Source: UBA6623 sp965238125 (lineage in GTDB: Bacteria; Acidobacteriota; Terriglobia; Bryobacterales; UBA6623). From it: a stretch of 64,000 nt of DNA. This document shows positions 27,723-36,201 of this stretch, in pieces (position 1 is the first letter of the stretch; every line of letters begins with the position of its first letter). The notes below the pieces were generated by a model that did not search any database, was not told the DNA's origin, and saw only the letters and a list, made by a program, of their open reading frames with translations. Position numbers and translations under genes: made by a program. Location of the stretch: the NCBI GenBank assembly GCA_965238125.1, contig OZ250179.1, forward strand, positions 6,820,001 to 6,884,000. Reading direction: 5' to 3'.

Positions 27723-28424
27723 CTACCCGCCGTAGCCAAGATAGAGCAGGCTGACGCCGGCGCGGAAGACGGGGCCGAACATGTAGCCGAACAGATTCCA
27801 GGCAACCAACAAACCGATCAGTCCGAAACCCGGTTGCCTCACAAACTCGAGGAACTTCAAGGTCATCGATTCGCTCAAGAACAATCCCACGGCGATATGT
27901 CCGTCCAGCGGCGGTACCGGCAGCAGATTGAACGCCATCAGCAGCAGGTTTTGCGCAAAAAGAATGCTGAGGAAGGTCGCAATCGCGGAAGAGACGTCGT
28001 CGGGCGACCCAACCACCAGACCGGTGAAGCTGAAACTCCCCGGCCCGAGGTAACCCACAGCCAGGCAAACGCGGATCGTGATCGCGGCGCCGATCGCCAG
28101 CAAGAGGTTGGCGCCCGGGCCCGCCAGCGCCATCCAAGCCGCCCGCCGCGGGTAGCGTTGCTGCCAATAGGGGTCGACAGCGGCGGAAGCCCAACCGAGC
28201 ATCCAACCCATCCAGAACACCGAAACGATCGGGACGAGAACCGTCCCAAAAGGCTCGCGCTGAATATGCGGCATCGGGTTCAGGGTGACTTGCCCGCCGA
28301 GAGCGGCGGTCGAGTCGCCCCCCCACTCGGCGACCAGAGCATGAGCGGCTTCGTGGCATGTGATCGACAGCAGAAACGCCACGTACCACATCGGTGCGAT
28401 AGCGAGAATTTCTTCGAAAGCCAT
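27723..28424 (-). CDS. Site-2 protease-like (M50 family) membrane metalloprotease
   Basis: 233 residues from ATG 28424; a longer frame begins at a TTG at 28436. The zinc site HEAAH at 24-28 in the first helix and the downstream NLLPVPPLDG at 166-175 supply His, His and Asp ligands. About five to six membrane segments are visible. The closest type is the compact M50 group without a PDZ domain. Such proteases act on membrane-embedded substrates; the target is unknown. It lies between the Nramp-like gene and the sorbosone-dehydrogenase gene, both apparently unrelated. Confidence 0.88.
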   Translation of the reverse strand: MAFEEILAIAPMWYVAFLLSITCHEAAHALVAEWGGDSTAALGGQVTLNPMPHIQREPFGTVLVPIVSVFWMGWMLGWASAAVDPYWQQRYPRRAAWMALAGPGANLLLAIGAAITIRVCLAVGYLGPGSFSFTGLVVGSPDDVSSAIATFLSILFAQNLLLMAFNLLPVPPLDGHIAVGLFLSESMTLKFLEFVRQPGFGLIGLLVAWNLFGYMFGPVFRAGVSLLYLGYGG

Positions 28425-28560
28425 AAAAGGACACAACGCCCGGATCTTGGAAGGCGCGGAACACGCCCCGGCGCATCGAAACGCCCACCCGAATAACGCC
28501 GAGCCCGATCAGTGTACCAACCGGCGGAGAAAGACAGAAACCGCGCGGGAGCAGCGCGAA

Positions 28561-30792
28561 TCACTCCACCGCGATAATCACCGGAACCGAATCCACCTCA
28601 CCAATGCGAATCACCAGCGGAATGTCGTCGCCGACCGGAGCATCGTCGGGCACCTTGACATTGACCTGATTCAGCCCCACCGCCCGAGGCGCCAGGCCCG
28701 AGAAGAACACCCGCGCCAAGGCCCCGCCGATCGTGACCAAAGGCGTGGTCTCGGTGCGGGAGAGCGGAAAGGAAACGGCGACCTCCCCGCTCTCGGGCGT
28801 ATTGGTGACCGGGCCCATCCCTGTCGCGAAAATCTCGAGTAGCTCGCCACGCACGACCGGCCGGGCGTTCGGCGCGGCTCCAATCGGCGCCGGTATCATA
28901 CCGGCGGTATTGGCGATCAAGATCGCCCCCTGGGCCGGGCGTACGCTGTCAATCGTGAAAACGGCGGGTGCGTGGGTTGTCGTCGGCGTCGTCTCGGGCG
29001 GGCTCGCGTCGGGGCCGACTCGCACGCGGAACACCGCCGGCTCACCCGCGGGCACTTCCCAAGGCACTTGAAAATTGATTTGTGAAGGCGAGGCATACAC
29101 CAACGGCGCTCTCAACGTTTCTCCGACAAGCACGGTCGTTCCGCCCAACGTCGTCGTCAAAGGCACGCCTCTCGTGGCTTCTTTAAAAGCCGCCACATTC
29201 AGCCCAAAAAGCGAGACCAGCGACCCGGGAGCCAAGGGTTTGGCCAAGAACCCGGCCGCGCCGACAATGCCGCCGGGATTGATGCGGGCGTCGGCCGCCG
29301 GCGGCGCCGCGATCGGGAAGTCGATCTTCGCGGCGGGGGCGCCTTCCAGTTTCGGGTTCACAACGGATACGTTCGCCGTTCCCGGCGCTGAAATATTGAA
29401 GCTCGAAATGTCGGCCTCCAGCCGCTGGTTATCGATCACCCGGCTGGGGAGTAATTGGTTTTGGAAGCGAACCTCCACGCCGTTGACGAAATTCTCGCCC
29501 TGCATGATGAGCGGGAAGTCGGCTCCGCCGGCAACAGCCGAGATCGGATAAAACGACGATATCGACGGTGGCTCGGTCGGCGGGGCGATACGAAACAAAT
29601 GCCCCCGCAGGTCGGCGACGTAGATCTCGCCCGCCTCATCCTCGCCGAACGAGGTAATCGACAGACCGCTCGGTCGCTGATCCGCGAGCGACCAAACCGC
29701 CCCTTCCTCTTGCACCGCGGCGAAGACGATGCCGGAACAATAATCCCCGTAAAGGTAGACCCCGTCGAGCGCCGGAAGCGCGGTGCCGCGATAGCGATAC
29801 CCCCCCGTCACCGAGCAACCGATTTCGTGGCTGTATTCGAGAATCGGTTCTGTAAACTCCTCGTCATGCGGACTGCAGGCCCCTTCGCCGTGCGGCTCGT
29901 CATGTTCCTCCCCGTGGTCATCTCCCTCCGGCCCGTGGGCGCTGCCGCCGGGACCGGCGCACAACGACCCCTCCTTGAAATTCCAGCCGTAGTTCTCGCC
30001 CCCGGGACTTGCCCCCGGTTGGTAATCGATCTCTTCCATGGTGCGTTGCCCGACGTCGCCGATGAAAAGATCGCCCGTCTCGCGGTCAAAGCTGAAGCGC
30101 CAAGGGTTGCGCAAACCCATCACCCAAATTTCCCCGAGAGCATGGTCAACCTCCGCGAACGGGTTGTCGGGCGGGATGGCATAGGGCCGCTCGGAATCAA
30201 TATCGAGGCGCAAGATCTTGCCGAGCAACGAAAGGAGATTTTGCGGCGCTCCCTCGGACTCGTGCCCGTGCCCGCCGTCGCCGATGCCGATGTATAGGTA
30301 GCCGTCGGCATCGAACTGCAACTGGCCGCCGTTGTGCTCGTCGCTGGGCTGGTCGATGCGGATCACGAAGGTTTCCGAAGCGGGGTCGGCGCGGTTGGGG
30401 TCTTCGGCCGAGACGAGGAATTCGGAGACGATCGAATCCTCCGCGGCGTCGGTGTAGCTGACGAAGAAGCGCCCATTGGTTTCGAACTCGGGGTGAAAAG
30501 CCACGCTCAGCAGACCCCGCTCGCCGCAGCACGAGACCGTCTCGCTCAGGTCAAGGAAGGGCTCCTCGAGCAACACTCCGGCCTCAATCACGCGAACCAG
30601 CCCGGCTTGCTGCGTGACGAACAGCCGCCCCGAGCCGTCACCGGCGTTGGCAACGGATGTGGGACGGATGAGCTCGGAGACGACCCGCTGAAAAACAACC
30701 TCGTTCAGCAGGCCGTCCTGAGCAGGCAATCCCATCGGGAGGCACGCCGCGAGAGCCATGCAGACATAGCGAAGAAGGTTGGAGAAACCCAC
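28561..30792 (-). CDS. Secreted sorbosone/glucose dehydrogenase-type beta-propeller with IPT and TIGR03437-type C-terminal domain
   Basis: 743 residues from a GTG at 30792; an ATG at 30759 is equally possible, and the frame runs on to 30972 through a repeat. The signal peptide is LLRYVCMALAACLPMGLPAQ. Residues 30-405 are a GSDH propeller: GERGLLSVAFHPEF, DEHNGGQLQFDADGYLYIGI, GKILRLDI, LGEIWVMGLRNPWRFSFD and GENYGWNF, matching PQQ-dependent sugar dehydrogenases. Residues about 285-310 insert a His/Asp/Glu-rich loop. An IPT-like domain (QGENFVNGVEVRF) and a C-terminal TIGR03437-type segment (INPGGIVGAAGF, YASPSQINFQVPWEVPAG) follow. The TIGR03437 domain is a Solibacter-type marker. Exported. 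Confidence 0.88.
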   Translation of the reverse strand: MGFSNLLRYVCMALAACLPMGLPAQDGLLNEVVFQRVVSELIRPTSVANAGDGSGRLFVTQQAGLVRVIEAGVLLEEPFLDLSETVSCCGERGLLSVAFHPEFETNGRFFVSYTDAAEDSIVSEFLVSAEDPNRADPASETFVIRIDQPSDEHNGGQLQFDADGYLYIGIGDGGHGHESEGAPQNLLSLLGKILRLDIDSERPYAIPPDNPFAEVDHALGEIWVMGLRNPWRFSFDRETGDLFIGDVGQRTMEEIDYQPGASPGGENYGWNFKEGSLCAGPGGSAHGPEGDDHGEEHDEPHGEGACSPHDEEFTEPILEYSHEIGCSVTGGYRYRGTALPALDGVYLYGDYCSGIVFAAVQEEGAVWSLADQRPSGLSITSFGEDEAGEIYVADLRGHLFRIAPPTEPPSISSFYPISAVAGGADFPLIMQGENFVNGVEVRFQNQLLPSRVIDNQRLEADISSFNISAPGTANVSVVNPKLEGAPAAKIDFPIAAPPAADARINPGGIVGAAGFLAKPLAPGSLVSLFGLNVAAFKEATRGVPLTTTLGGTTVLVGETLRAPLVYASPSQINFQVPWEVPAGEPAVFRVRVGPDASPPETTPTTTHAPAVFTIDSVRPAQGAILIANTAGMIPAPIGAAPNARPVVRGELLEIFATGMGPVTNTPESGEVAVSFPLSRTETTPLVTIGGALARVFFSGLAPRAVGLNQVNVKVPDDAPVGDDIPLVIRIGEVDSVPVIIAVE

Positions 30793-30873
30793 CGTAAGTT
30801 TGATGATGACGCATTCCCCCGAAAAGAGCGCCCACCAACCACGTAGAGTGTGCGGAATATCCTCGGGAAAGTC

Positions 30874-30987
30874 AGCCCGGCTTGCCGGGCTTGGGTTGCA
30901 AATAGGCCGGTCCTTTAGGGCCGGTTTAGCTGTCTCAATCAGCAACCAGGCCGCTTCAGCGGCCTTCCCCATAGGGCTTTAGCCATG
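30874..30987 (+). repeat. Triple-hairpin repeat (family 4), copy a
   Basis: About 114 bases holding three consecutive hairpins: GCCCGG/CCGGGC, CCGGTCC/GGGCCGG and AGGCCGC/GCGGCCT, with short loops. An inverted copy lies at 63152-63270. Differences between copies in the second and third stems are compensatory. It sits between the metallohydrolase gene and the 5' end of the propeller gene. Confidence 0.8.
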
Positions 30988-31086
30988 CGTGAACCGTCCT
31001 CAAAATGCCGGGATCCTGGAGAGGCTCGCGCCAACGCCGTCTTGTCAGCACATCAATCTCCGCACTCGAGTCCTCTCGCCTCAGAG

Positions 31087-33360
31087 CTACTCGCTCTCCG
31101 CGATCCGCTGTTTATACACCGCCCGCGCGTGATCATAAGCCTTGCGCGCCGCTTCTTTCTCCGAATCCCGAATTCCCACAATCTTCTGCGTCCAACATTG
31201 ATTCACCGCCGCCAGGCACCACTCCGCGCTGCGGCGCGATGCCCGGATCGGCTTGCCGTCGGCCACAACGAAAATCGGATTCGTGTGCGACGAAGGAAGA
31301 ATGCGCAGCGCCACCCAGCTGCTCTTCGCAATCTCAACATCAAAAGCCAAATCTTGAATGCGCCCGTCGGCCCGAATCGTTTGCGTCGCCACCGACTCAC
31401 CATTGACGATCAACTCGACCGGAACATCGCGCGTCTGAGGAATACGCGCCCGCTCGACATCCCAATACGGCTGAGCATCGTAGCGCAGATTGTGGAATTT
31501 CGGGTTGGGAAAACGATCGAGCAGCGCGGCCGCTTTGACCTCGACGCGAACCTTCTCGCCGGCCCGCACGCGCACTTCACTGCCCTGAGTCCCCAGTTCC
31601 ACGCCGTTGACTTGGAAGTCGATCAGGTGGCTCTTGCCGTCGCTGACGTAGGCGCGGCCGTCGCGGACCCCTTCGATCCAGTTTCGGTAGGTCAGCTTGT
31701 CCAACTTGACGTAACTGCGGCCGAGCCCGACCTTTTCGTCATAGATGCAAGGGAAATCGGTCTCGCCGCTCACACGCGTGCGGAATCCCGTGTTCAGCGC
31801 GTGGTACCAAATGTTCAACTCCCACACCGACGGCGTATCAACCATGGAGATGAAATCCACCGCGCCGTGCGTCACGTCGACGATGTATTCGTTGGCGCCG
31901 ATGCTGTCAAAGCCCGGCATTTCGTAGTTCGGCAGCTCGTCGCTTTGTACCTCCAAGCCCCAACCCGAGTGCGTGAAGCCGACGATCCCGCCTTGCGATT
32001 GCCCCCACTGGAGCACCGGCAAATCCCAAGACGGCCATTGCTCGACGCGCTCGGCGCCGGGATAGTCGTCTTCTTTGAGGCCGAGCAAAACCAGATGCCC
32101 GGCATGGCTCGACGGGAAGCCGGAAACTTCGACGTCATAGTGCAGTAAGCGCTCGGGCTTCGAAAGATCATCGTCTTCGCCGCTGAAAAATTGCTTCTGG
32201 TAATACCACGACGGCCCCCAGGTCAGCACCGATCCGATGTTGAGGTTCTCGCCGAGCACTTGCCGCAGCATGTCCTCGGGTCGCACGCCTTCAGTCGGGT
32301 TCTTGTAATGCGAACATCCCGAGGCGTGAATGTGATGATCTCCCGACCACCAGCCGTATTTCGACGGATCGATCCAGCGCTGCAACTGAAACGCCAGCTC
32401 CTCGGGACCCTCCTCATCGACGGCAAACTCTTTCGTGCGGGTATGAAACTCCGGTCCGCCCGAAGACTCCATCGTGTAATAGCCGGCCGGCAGCAGAACG
32501 TTCTCCCGATCGGCGCGGTAGATCTGCGGCTGAAAGGGGAAGTCGGGCGCGAGGCGCTTCGAGGGGTTGGGGTAGATCCGCCCGGCGCGGTCTTTGATGA
32601 CGAACCCGGCGATGGTCGGCCGGCCGTTCTCGTCCTTGACGCGTAGAGTGATCGGGCGGGTCGGCGCAATGTTGAACAAGATCAACATGTCGTTGCGAAA
32701 GCCGATGTCTTGCGACCCCTGCCCGACGTTGAAGGCGATCTTCGCCGAGCGTTGTCCGCGATCGCGCGAGTAGACGGATAGGACCTGATATTCAATGCCG
32801 AGGCCCGACAGCTTCTCCTGCATCGGGGCCCGGCGGTAGACGGCAATCTCGGCCCAACGTTCCTTGACGTCCTGTTGGGTCAGTTCCTGCTCGACTTCAT
32901 GCTCCTCGGAGCTGCGGTAGCGAAGCCACGTCGGGCCGCTATTGGGGCTTTCCACTTCGAGCGCCGCTCGAACCCCGGCTTCATTGATCACTTTCACCAG
33001 GAAAAGACGCGTGCCGTTTTCGATAAGCATCGGCTCGGCGGGGCCGGGAGCGACTTTGACGCGGCTTTCCGGATTGATGTTGATTTCGACCAACACATAG
33101 GGGTCGAGCAATTGCTGTAGCCGCGCCACCGCCGCGGCCTCGTCCTCCATCGCGACGGCCTCGTTGATGCCGTGATGAACTTCGGCGGGGAAGGGTTGCC
33201 CCAAATAGTTCATGGCGTCTTCGAGACGGCGGACTTGCTGGGCGAGCGGTTGCAGCGGCGCGGCGGATTGCCCAAGCAATGGCGCCACCTCCAACAGAAA
33301 CGCCGCGCAGAACGCGGCGAAGAAAGACAGGCGTAAGAAAGAGACGGTCCGAGGAGTCAT
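31087..33360 (-). CDS. Secreted CehA/McbA-type metallohydrolase (PHP-like)
   Basis: 757 residues from ATG 33360, which follows GGAGAG at good spacing. A signal peptide (FAAFCAAFLLEVAPLLG) is present. Residues about 40-330 form beta-rich domains. The catalytic domain starts near 337 with WWSGDHHIHASGCSHY, whose His cluster is the metal site of the CehA/McbA group in the PHP superfamily, followed by VVDVTHGAVDFI-like and HSGWGLEV segments with further His. RVRVRAGEKVRVEV and WCLAAVNQCW mark the C-terminal region. Known relatives hydrolyse carbaryl or phosphoester-like substrates; this one's substrate is unknown. Same strand as the propeller gene downstream. Confidence 0.85.
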   Translation of the reverse strand: MTPRTVSFLRLSFFAAFCAAFLLEVAPLLGQSAAPLQPLAQQVRRLEDAMNYLGQPFPAEVHHGINEAVAMEDEAAAVARLQQLLDPYVLVEININPESRVKVAPGPAEPMLIENGTRLFLVKVINEAGVRAALEVESPNSGPTWLRYRSSEEHEVEQELTQQDVKERWAEIAVYRRAPMQEKLSGLGIEYQVLSVYSRDRGQRSAKIAFNVGQGSQDIGFRNDMLILFNIAPTRPITLRVKDENGRPTIAGFVIKDRAGRIYPNPSKRLAPDFPFQPQIYRADRENVLLPAGYYTMESSGGPEFHTRTKEFAVDEEGPEELAFQLQRWIDPSKYGWWSGDHHIHASGCSHYKNPTEGVRPEDMLRQVLGENLNIGSVLTWGPSWYYQKQFFSGEDDDLSKPERLLHYDVEVSGFPSSHAGHLVLLGLKEDDYPGAERVEQWPSWDLPVLQWGQSQGGIVGFTHSGWGLEVQSDELPNYEMPGFDSIGANEYIVDVTHGAVDFISMVDTPSVWELNIWYHALNTGFRTRVSGETDFPCIYDEKVGLGRSYVKLDKLTYRNWIEGVRDGRAYVSDGKSHLIDFQVNGVELGTQGSEVRVRAGEKVRVEVKAAALLDRFPNPKFHNLRYDAQPYWDVERARIPQTRDVPVELIVNGESVATQTIRADGRIQDLAFDVEIAKSSWVALRILPSSHTNPIFVVADGKPIRASRRSAEWCLAAVNQCWTQKIVGIRDSEKEAARKAYDHARAVYKQRIAESE

Positions 33361-33434
33361 GACACTCTCCAAGCCTTGGGAAAGGCCTCTCCATTATATG
33401 AGCGCGAGCCCGTCTTCGCCGAGGAATCCAAGCC

Positions 33435-33508
33435 GAGCCGCGCGCGTCAGCAAGCGGTATGCGATCAAACCCTTCAACCAAAAGGAAAGCGGTGGAAGCG
33501 CGACGCCC
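33435..33508 (+). repeat. Dispersed repeat family 2, copy a
   Basis: A block beginning GAGCCGCGCGCGTCAGCAAG and continuing CGGTATGCGATCAAACCC, then GGTGGAAGCGCGACGCC. Other copies lie at 35295, 48866 and, inverted, 49092. It is followed at once by repeat family 3 copy b. Confidence 0.7.
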
Positions 33509-33536
33509 GCGACCCGCGTCCCGAAGGCCATGATAC

Positions 33537-33604
33537 CAAGCGCAACGAAGTAATGGCGGGCCTATCGTGTGCTTCGCCCGTCAGGCGATGAGAAACGCGG
33601 GCTA
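33537..33604 (+). repeat. Dispersed repeat family 3, copy b
   Basis: CAAGCGCAACGAAGTAATGG and onward through GTCAGGCGATGAGAAACGCG. Second copy of the block at 10291-10356, here just outside the 3' end of the Nramp-like gene. Confidence 0.7.
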
Positions 33605-34846
33605 CCCCGACATCCGCCCCCAAATCGCGCTTCCCCCGAGATACGAGAAAAACGCCAACGCCGACGCCAACAACACGTTGATCCACAGCGGGCTGAGAAA
33701 ATCCGAGCCCACCCAGCGGCGGCGGTTATTCATGATCAGCAGTGTCAGCGCCAGCAGCGGCAAAAACAACGACCCCAATACCCCATAGGCGAGTTGAATC
33801 GCCCGCACCGACGTCCCCAACAGGATCAGCGGGACCGTCGCGATCACGACCACCGACCAGCGGTAGGCTTTCGTGCCGCGCAAGTCCACATGTCGCCGCA
33901 GCCCCGGCTCGGCTCGGCGCAGTTCCAGAAAGTCGGCGAACATGTAGGGCAAGCTCTGCCACACTCCCAACAGGCTCGAGAAGACCGCGCCCCAAAATCC
34001 CACCAGAAAAGCCCATTTCCCGGCGGGACCCAGCGCCGACGCCAATTGGTCGGCCATCTGGAGCGCAATCGTGGCGCCCTTTCCCTCGAGGGTCACCCGC
34101 GAGCCGATCAAAATCACCGCCAGCCCGAACAACGCCGTCGTTGCTTGGCTGACGAGAAGGTCGATGCGGCAGGTGCGCACGTCTTCACGGCCGCGGCGGT
34201 TCTGCTCGCGAATCCAATATCCGTAGGAGAGCAACGTCACTGTTCCGCCGACGCCTCCGAGAACCGCCAGCACCCAGGCCTGTTCCCCGTCCGGAATCGA
34301 CGGCACGAACCCCCGCGCGACCGCGCCCCACTCCGGTTCGATCAAGACCGCCGTCGCCAACACCGTCACGAACATGATGCCGATGCAGACCGACATGATG
34401 ATTTCGAACAGCTGAAAGCCTCCCCACAACACCAGCGCGGCGCCCGCCAACGAGTGCACGACGCCCCAAACAACCTTCGAGGTTTCGGGATCGCCGAGCG
34501 GTATCAGGCCCCCGCCCGCCACCCCGCAAGCGGTCGCCAAGGCTCCGCCCACGACGACGGTAAACAGCGCCAAGTAGGTCAGGAAGACCCAGCGAATCCA
34601 ACCGCCCAGCCGCCAAACCCAGCCCTCCAGCAAGGTCGTTCCGGTGGCCAGTTGCCAACGGGCCAGCCCCTCGGTCAAGGCCCATTTGAGAAGCGTGCCG
34701 ACGAGAACCGCCCACAGCAACACGGTCCCCGTTTCCGACCCGGCCAAACCGGCCGTCAGCAGGTCGCCCGCGCCGACGCCCGTCGCGGCCAGCAAGATGC
34801 CGGGAAGGATCAAGTGAAACAGCGAGCGGCGTAAGCTTTTGGCCAT
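33602..34846 (-). CDS. Nramp-like membrane transporter (second copy)
   Basis: 414 residues from ATG 34846 with about 11 membrane helices. Helix 1 is LPGILLAATGVGAGDLLTAG, so the DPGN site is replaced by GAGD. The TM6-type region reads VGGVGGTVTLLSYGYW. It belongs to the same broad group as the protein at 26314-27693 but is distinct in sequence and lacks an adjacent binding protein. I do not assign an ion or solute. Upstream is a 230-base gap with a small perfect palindrome at 34992-35006. Confidence 0.75.
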   Translation of the reverse strand: MAKSLRRSLFHLILPGILLAATGVGAGDLLTAGLAGSETGTVLLWAVLVGTLLKWALTEGLARWQLATGTTLLEGWVWRLGGWIRWVFLTYLALFTVVVGGALATACGVAGGGLIPLGDPETSKVVWGVVHSLAGAALVLWGGFQLFEIIMSVCIGIMFVTVLATAVLIEPEWGAVARGFVPSIPDGEQAWVLAVLGGVGGTVTLLSYGYWIREQNRRGREDVRTCRIDLLVSQATTALFGLAVILIGSRVTLEGKGATIALQMADQLASALGPAGKWAFLVGFWGAVFSSLLGVWQSLPYMFADFLELRRAEPGLRRHVDLRGTKAYRWSVVVIATVPLILLGTSVRAIQLAYGVLGSLFLPLLALTLLIMNNRRRWVGSDFLSPLWINVLLASALAFFSYLGGSAIWGRMSG

Positions 34847-34991
34847 GACTTGCCGAGGGGACCAAATAAGATCGCCTATAGAATACCTCCCGAGTCTTCG
34901 GTCGCGTCCAGAGCACGGTAGTCACGGTCTCGACCGCCGGCGAACCCTACCCGAGTCGCTTACCTCGGCGCCGGTTTCATAAGCAACCGCG

Positions 34992-35006
34992 ATTGTTTAA
35001 AACAAT
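34992..35006. promoter_or_regulatory. Perfect 15-base palindrome, possible operator
   Basis: ATTGTTTAAAACAAT reads the same on both strands about its central base. It lies about 73 bases before the ATG at 35079, within an AT-rich stretch unlike the surroundings. A binding site for a dimeric regulator is possible; no regulator is known. Confidence 0.4.
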
Positions 35007-35078
35007 TAGTCGATTTAACAGGTAGAGCAAGTGTTTTTACTTCCATCACTTCGTTGGACAGGTTACACTGGAGTCCCC

Positions 35079-35276
35079 ATGAGCGACCGCCCCAACCACT
35101 CTCTCGCGGACGCCATCCTTCGATTGCAGAAGCTTCCTCTCGATCCCTACCTTCGCGACAAGGTCGAAGAGGCCTGGGATCTATTCACCAACGGGCATCA
35201 AATCGAAGCCGAGGCGCTGACCGAAAACGTCGCCGCCAAGGTGCGACAAAGCGACGAACCCCTAGCGGCTTCGTGA
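35079..35276 (+). CDS. Small protein of unknown function
   Basis: 65 residues from ATG 35079, of which residues 5-50 look alpha-helical and charged (ADAILRLQKLPLDPYLRDKV, EEAWDLFTNGHQIEAEALTE). No domain recognised. A GGAG 9 bases before the ATG is a plausible ribosome site. A longer in-frame GTG/TTG start at 35031 would add a hydrophobic 16-residue leader, which I doubt. TACACT at 35064-35069 may be the -10 region. Whether it is a genuine gene rests on composition and the good start. Confidence 0.55.
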   Translation: MSDRPNHSLADAILRLQKLPLDPYLRDKVEEAWDLFTNGHQIEAEALTENVAAKVRQSDEPLAAS

Positions 35277-35585
35277 AAAGCATCACCTCAAACTGAGCCG
35301 CGCACGTCAGTAAGCGGTATCCGATGAAGCTGTTTCACCGCAACCAAGGTGGTGGAAGCGCTGCGCCCGAAAACACGAACCGCCCCGACCGCGCGAAAAT
35401 CGGCGCTTCCTCAACCGCTCGATAACGAGGACTGCGGACGCCGTCGCCCACGCCCTCCCCGCCGTCCCGACCCGGACCCGATCTAAACCCCACCCCACCT
35501 CTCGTCGATTGTCTTGAGCGAAGCCTATGGGAGGCCGAGCCGGCAACGCGGACCCCCGCCGTTGTCCGCTTTCGCGTTTCGCTCC
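35277..35585. other. Intergenic stretch with repeat family 2
   Basis: About 309 bases without a gene. It contains repeat family 2 copy b at 35295-35368. The rest is high-GC DNA with no feature I can name. Confidence 0.45.
35295..35368 (+). repeat. Dispersed repeat family 2, copy b
   Basis: GAGCCGCGCACGTCAGTAAG followed by CGGTATCCGATGAAGC and GGTGGAAGCGCTGCGCC; matches copies at 33435, 48866 and the inverted one at 49092. Confidence 0.7.
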
Positions 35586-36071
35586 ATGAACCTACACTAT
35601 TGCGCTGTTACTCTCGACGGAAATCTTGAACGCCGGAAGCGTCTCGACGATGCGAGCTTTGACGCCGCGGTGATCGCCCGTTTCACCGAACGCATCCGAA
35701 CCCAGGCGGGCCGCTTTCGCGAGGTCGTCGCCATCGGTCAAACTCAAGATCTGGAGGTCGATTTCCAGACCGCCGGTTCGGTGGCCGTTGCTTTTTTCCG
35801 CGTGGCGGGTGAGCCGGCCACCGCGACCGTGTTGCTCTCGGGCACGGAATCGGAAGTCGCGACCGATGAGCTGCGCAAGGCCCTCGATCTACTGCTCGGC
35901 TGGGTACCCGCCCGCCGAATCATCACGCCTCTTCTCGAATTGACCGAGCGCCCGTTAGTGCTGTCTTTTGCCGTGTCACCGGCCGGCGCGGGATTGCTCG
36001 ACCCAGTCGAGGAAACCGAACGATGCCTCGGCGCGGCGTTCTTCCGCACCCTCGCTTCCGCCGCCGACTAG
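35586..36071 (+). CDS. Protein of unknown function
   Basis: 161 residues from ATG 35586; an upstream frame start at 35514 adds a Pro/Arg-rich lead that I reject. No signal peptide or membrane segment. The sequence alternates hydrophobic strands and helices (MNLHYCAVTLDG, VVAIGQTQDLEVDF, VAVAFFRVAGEPATATVLLS), consistent with a small alpha/beta cytoplasmic protein. I do not recognise a family. It ends 130 bases before the ArnT-like gene, same strand, so may share its transcript. Confidence 0.6.
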   Translation: MNLHYCAVTLDGNLERRKRLDDASFDAAVIARFTERIRTQAGRFREVVAIGQTQDLEVDFQTAGSVAVAFFRVAGEPATATVLLSGTESEVATDELRKALDLLLGWVPARRIITPLLELTERPLVLSFAVSPAGAGLLDPVEETERCLGAAFFRTLASAAD

Positions 36072-36201
36072 TCCGCCCGCCCGCTTGGGCCGAACCGACT
36101 TTAACTTTAGCTTTGCACTTTCCCCTGGCAGCGCCAACGCCTTCCCCGCGCACTACGAAAATCTTGCCCTGACGCGGCCGGTCTGCTCCACTGGTAGGAC
36201 G

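Noticed and set aside
30793..30972. N-terminal extension of the propeller protein into the triple-hairpin repeat
   Set aside because: The extension encodes only repeat-derived residues and would place the signal peptide about 60 residues inside the protein.
33569..34834. Plus-strand frame of 421 codons opposite the second Nramp-like gene
   Set aside because: Very Arg/His/Gln-rich, no hydrophobic core, mirror of a membrane protein gene.
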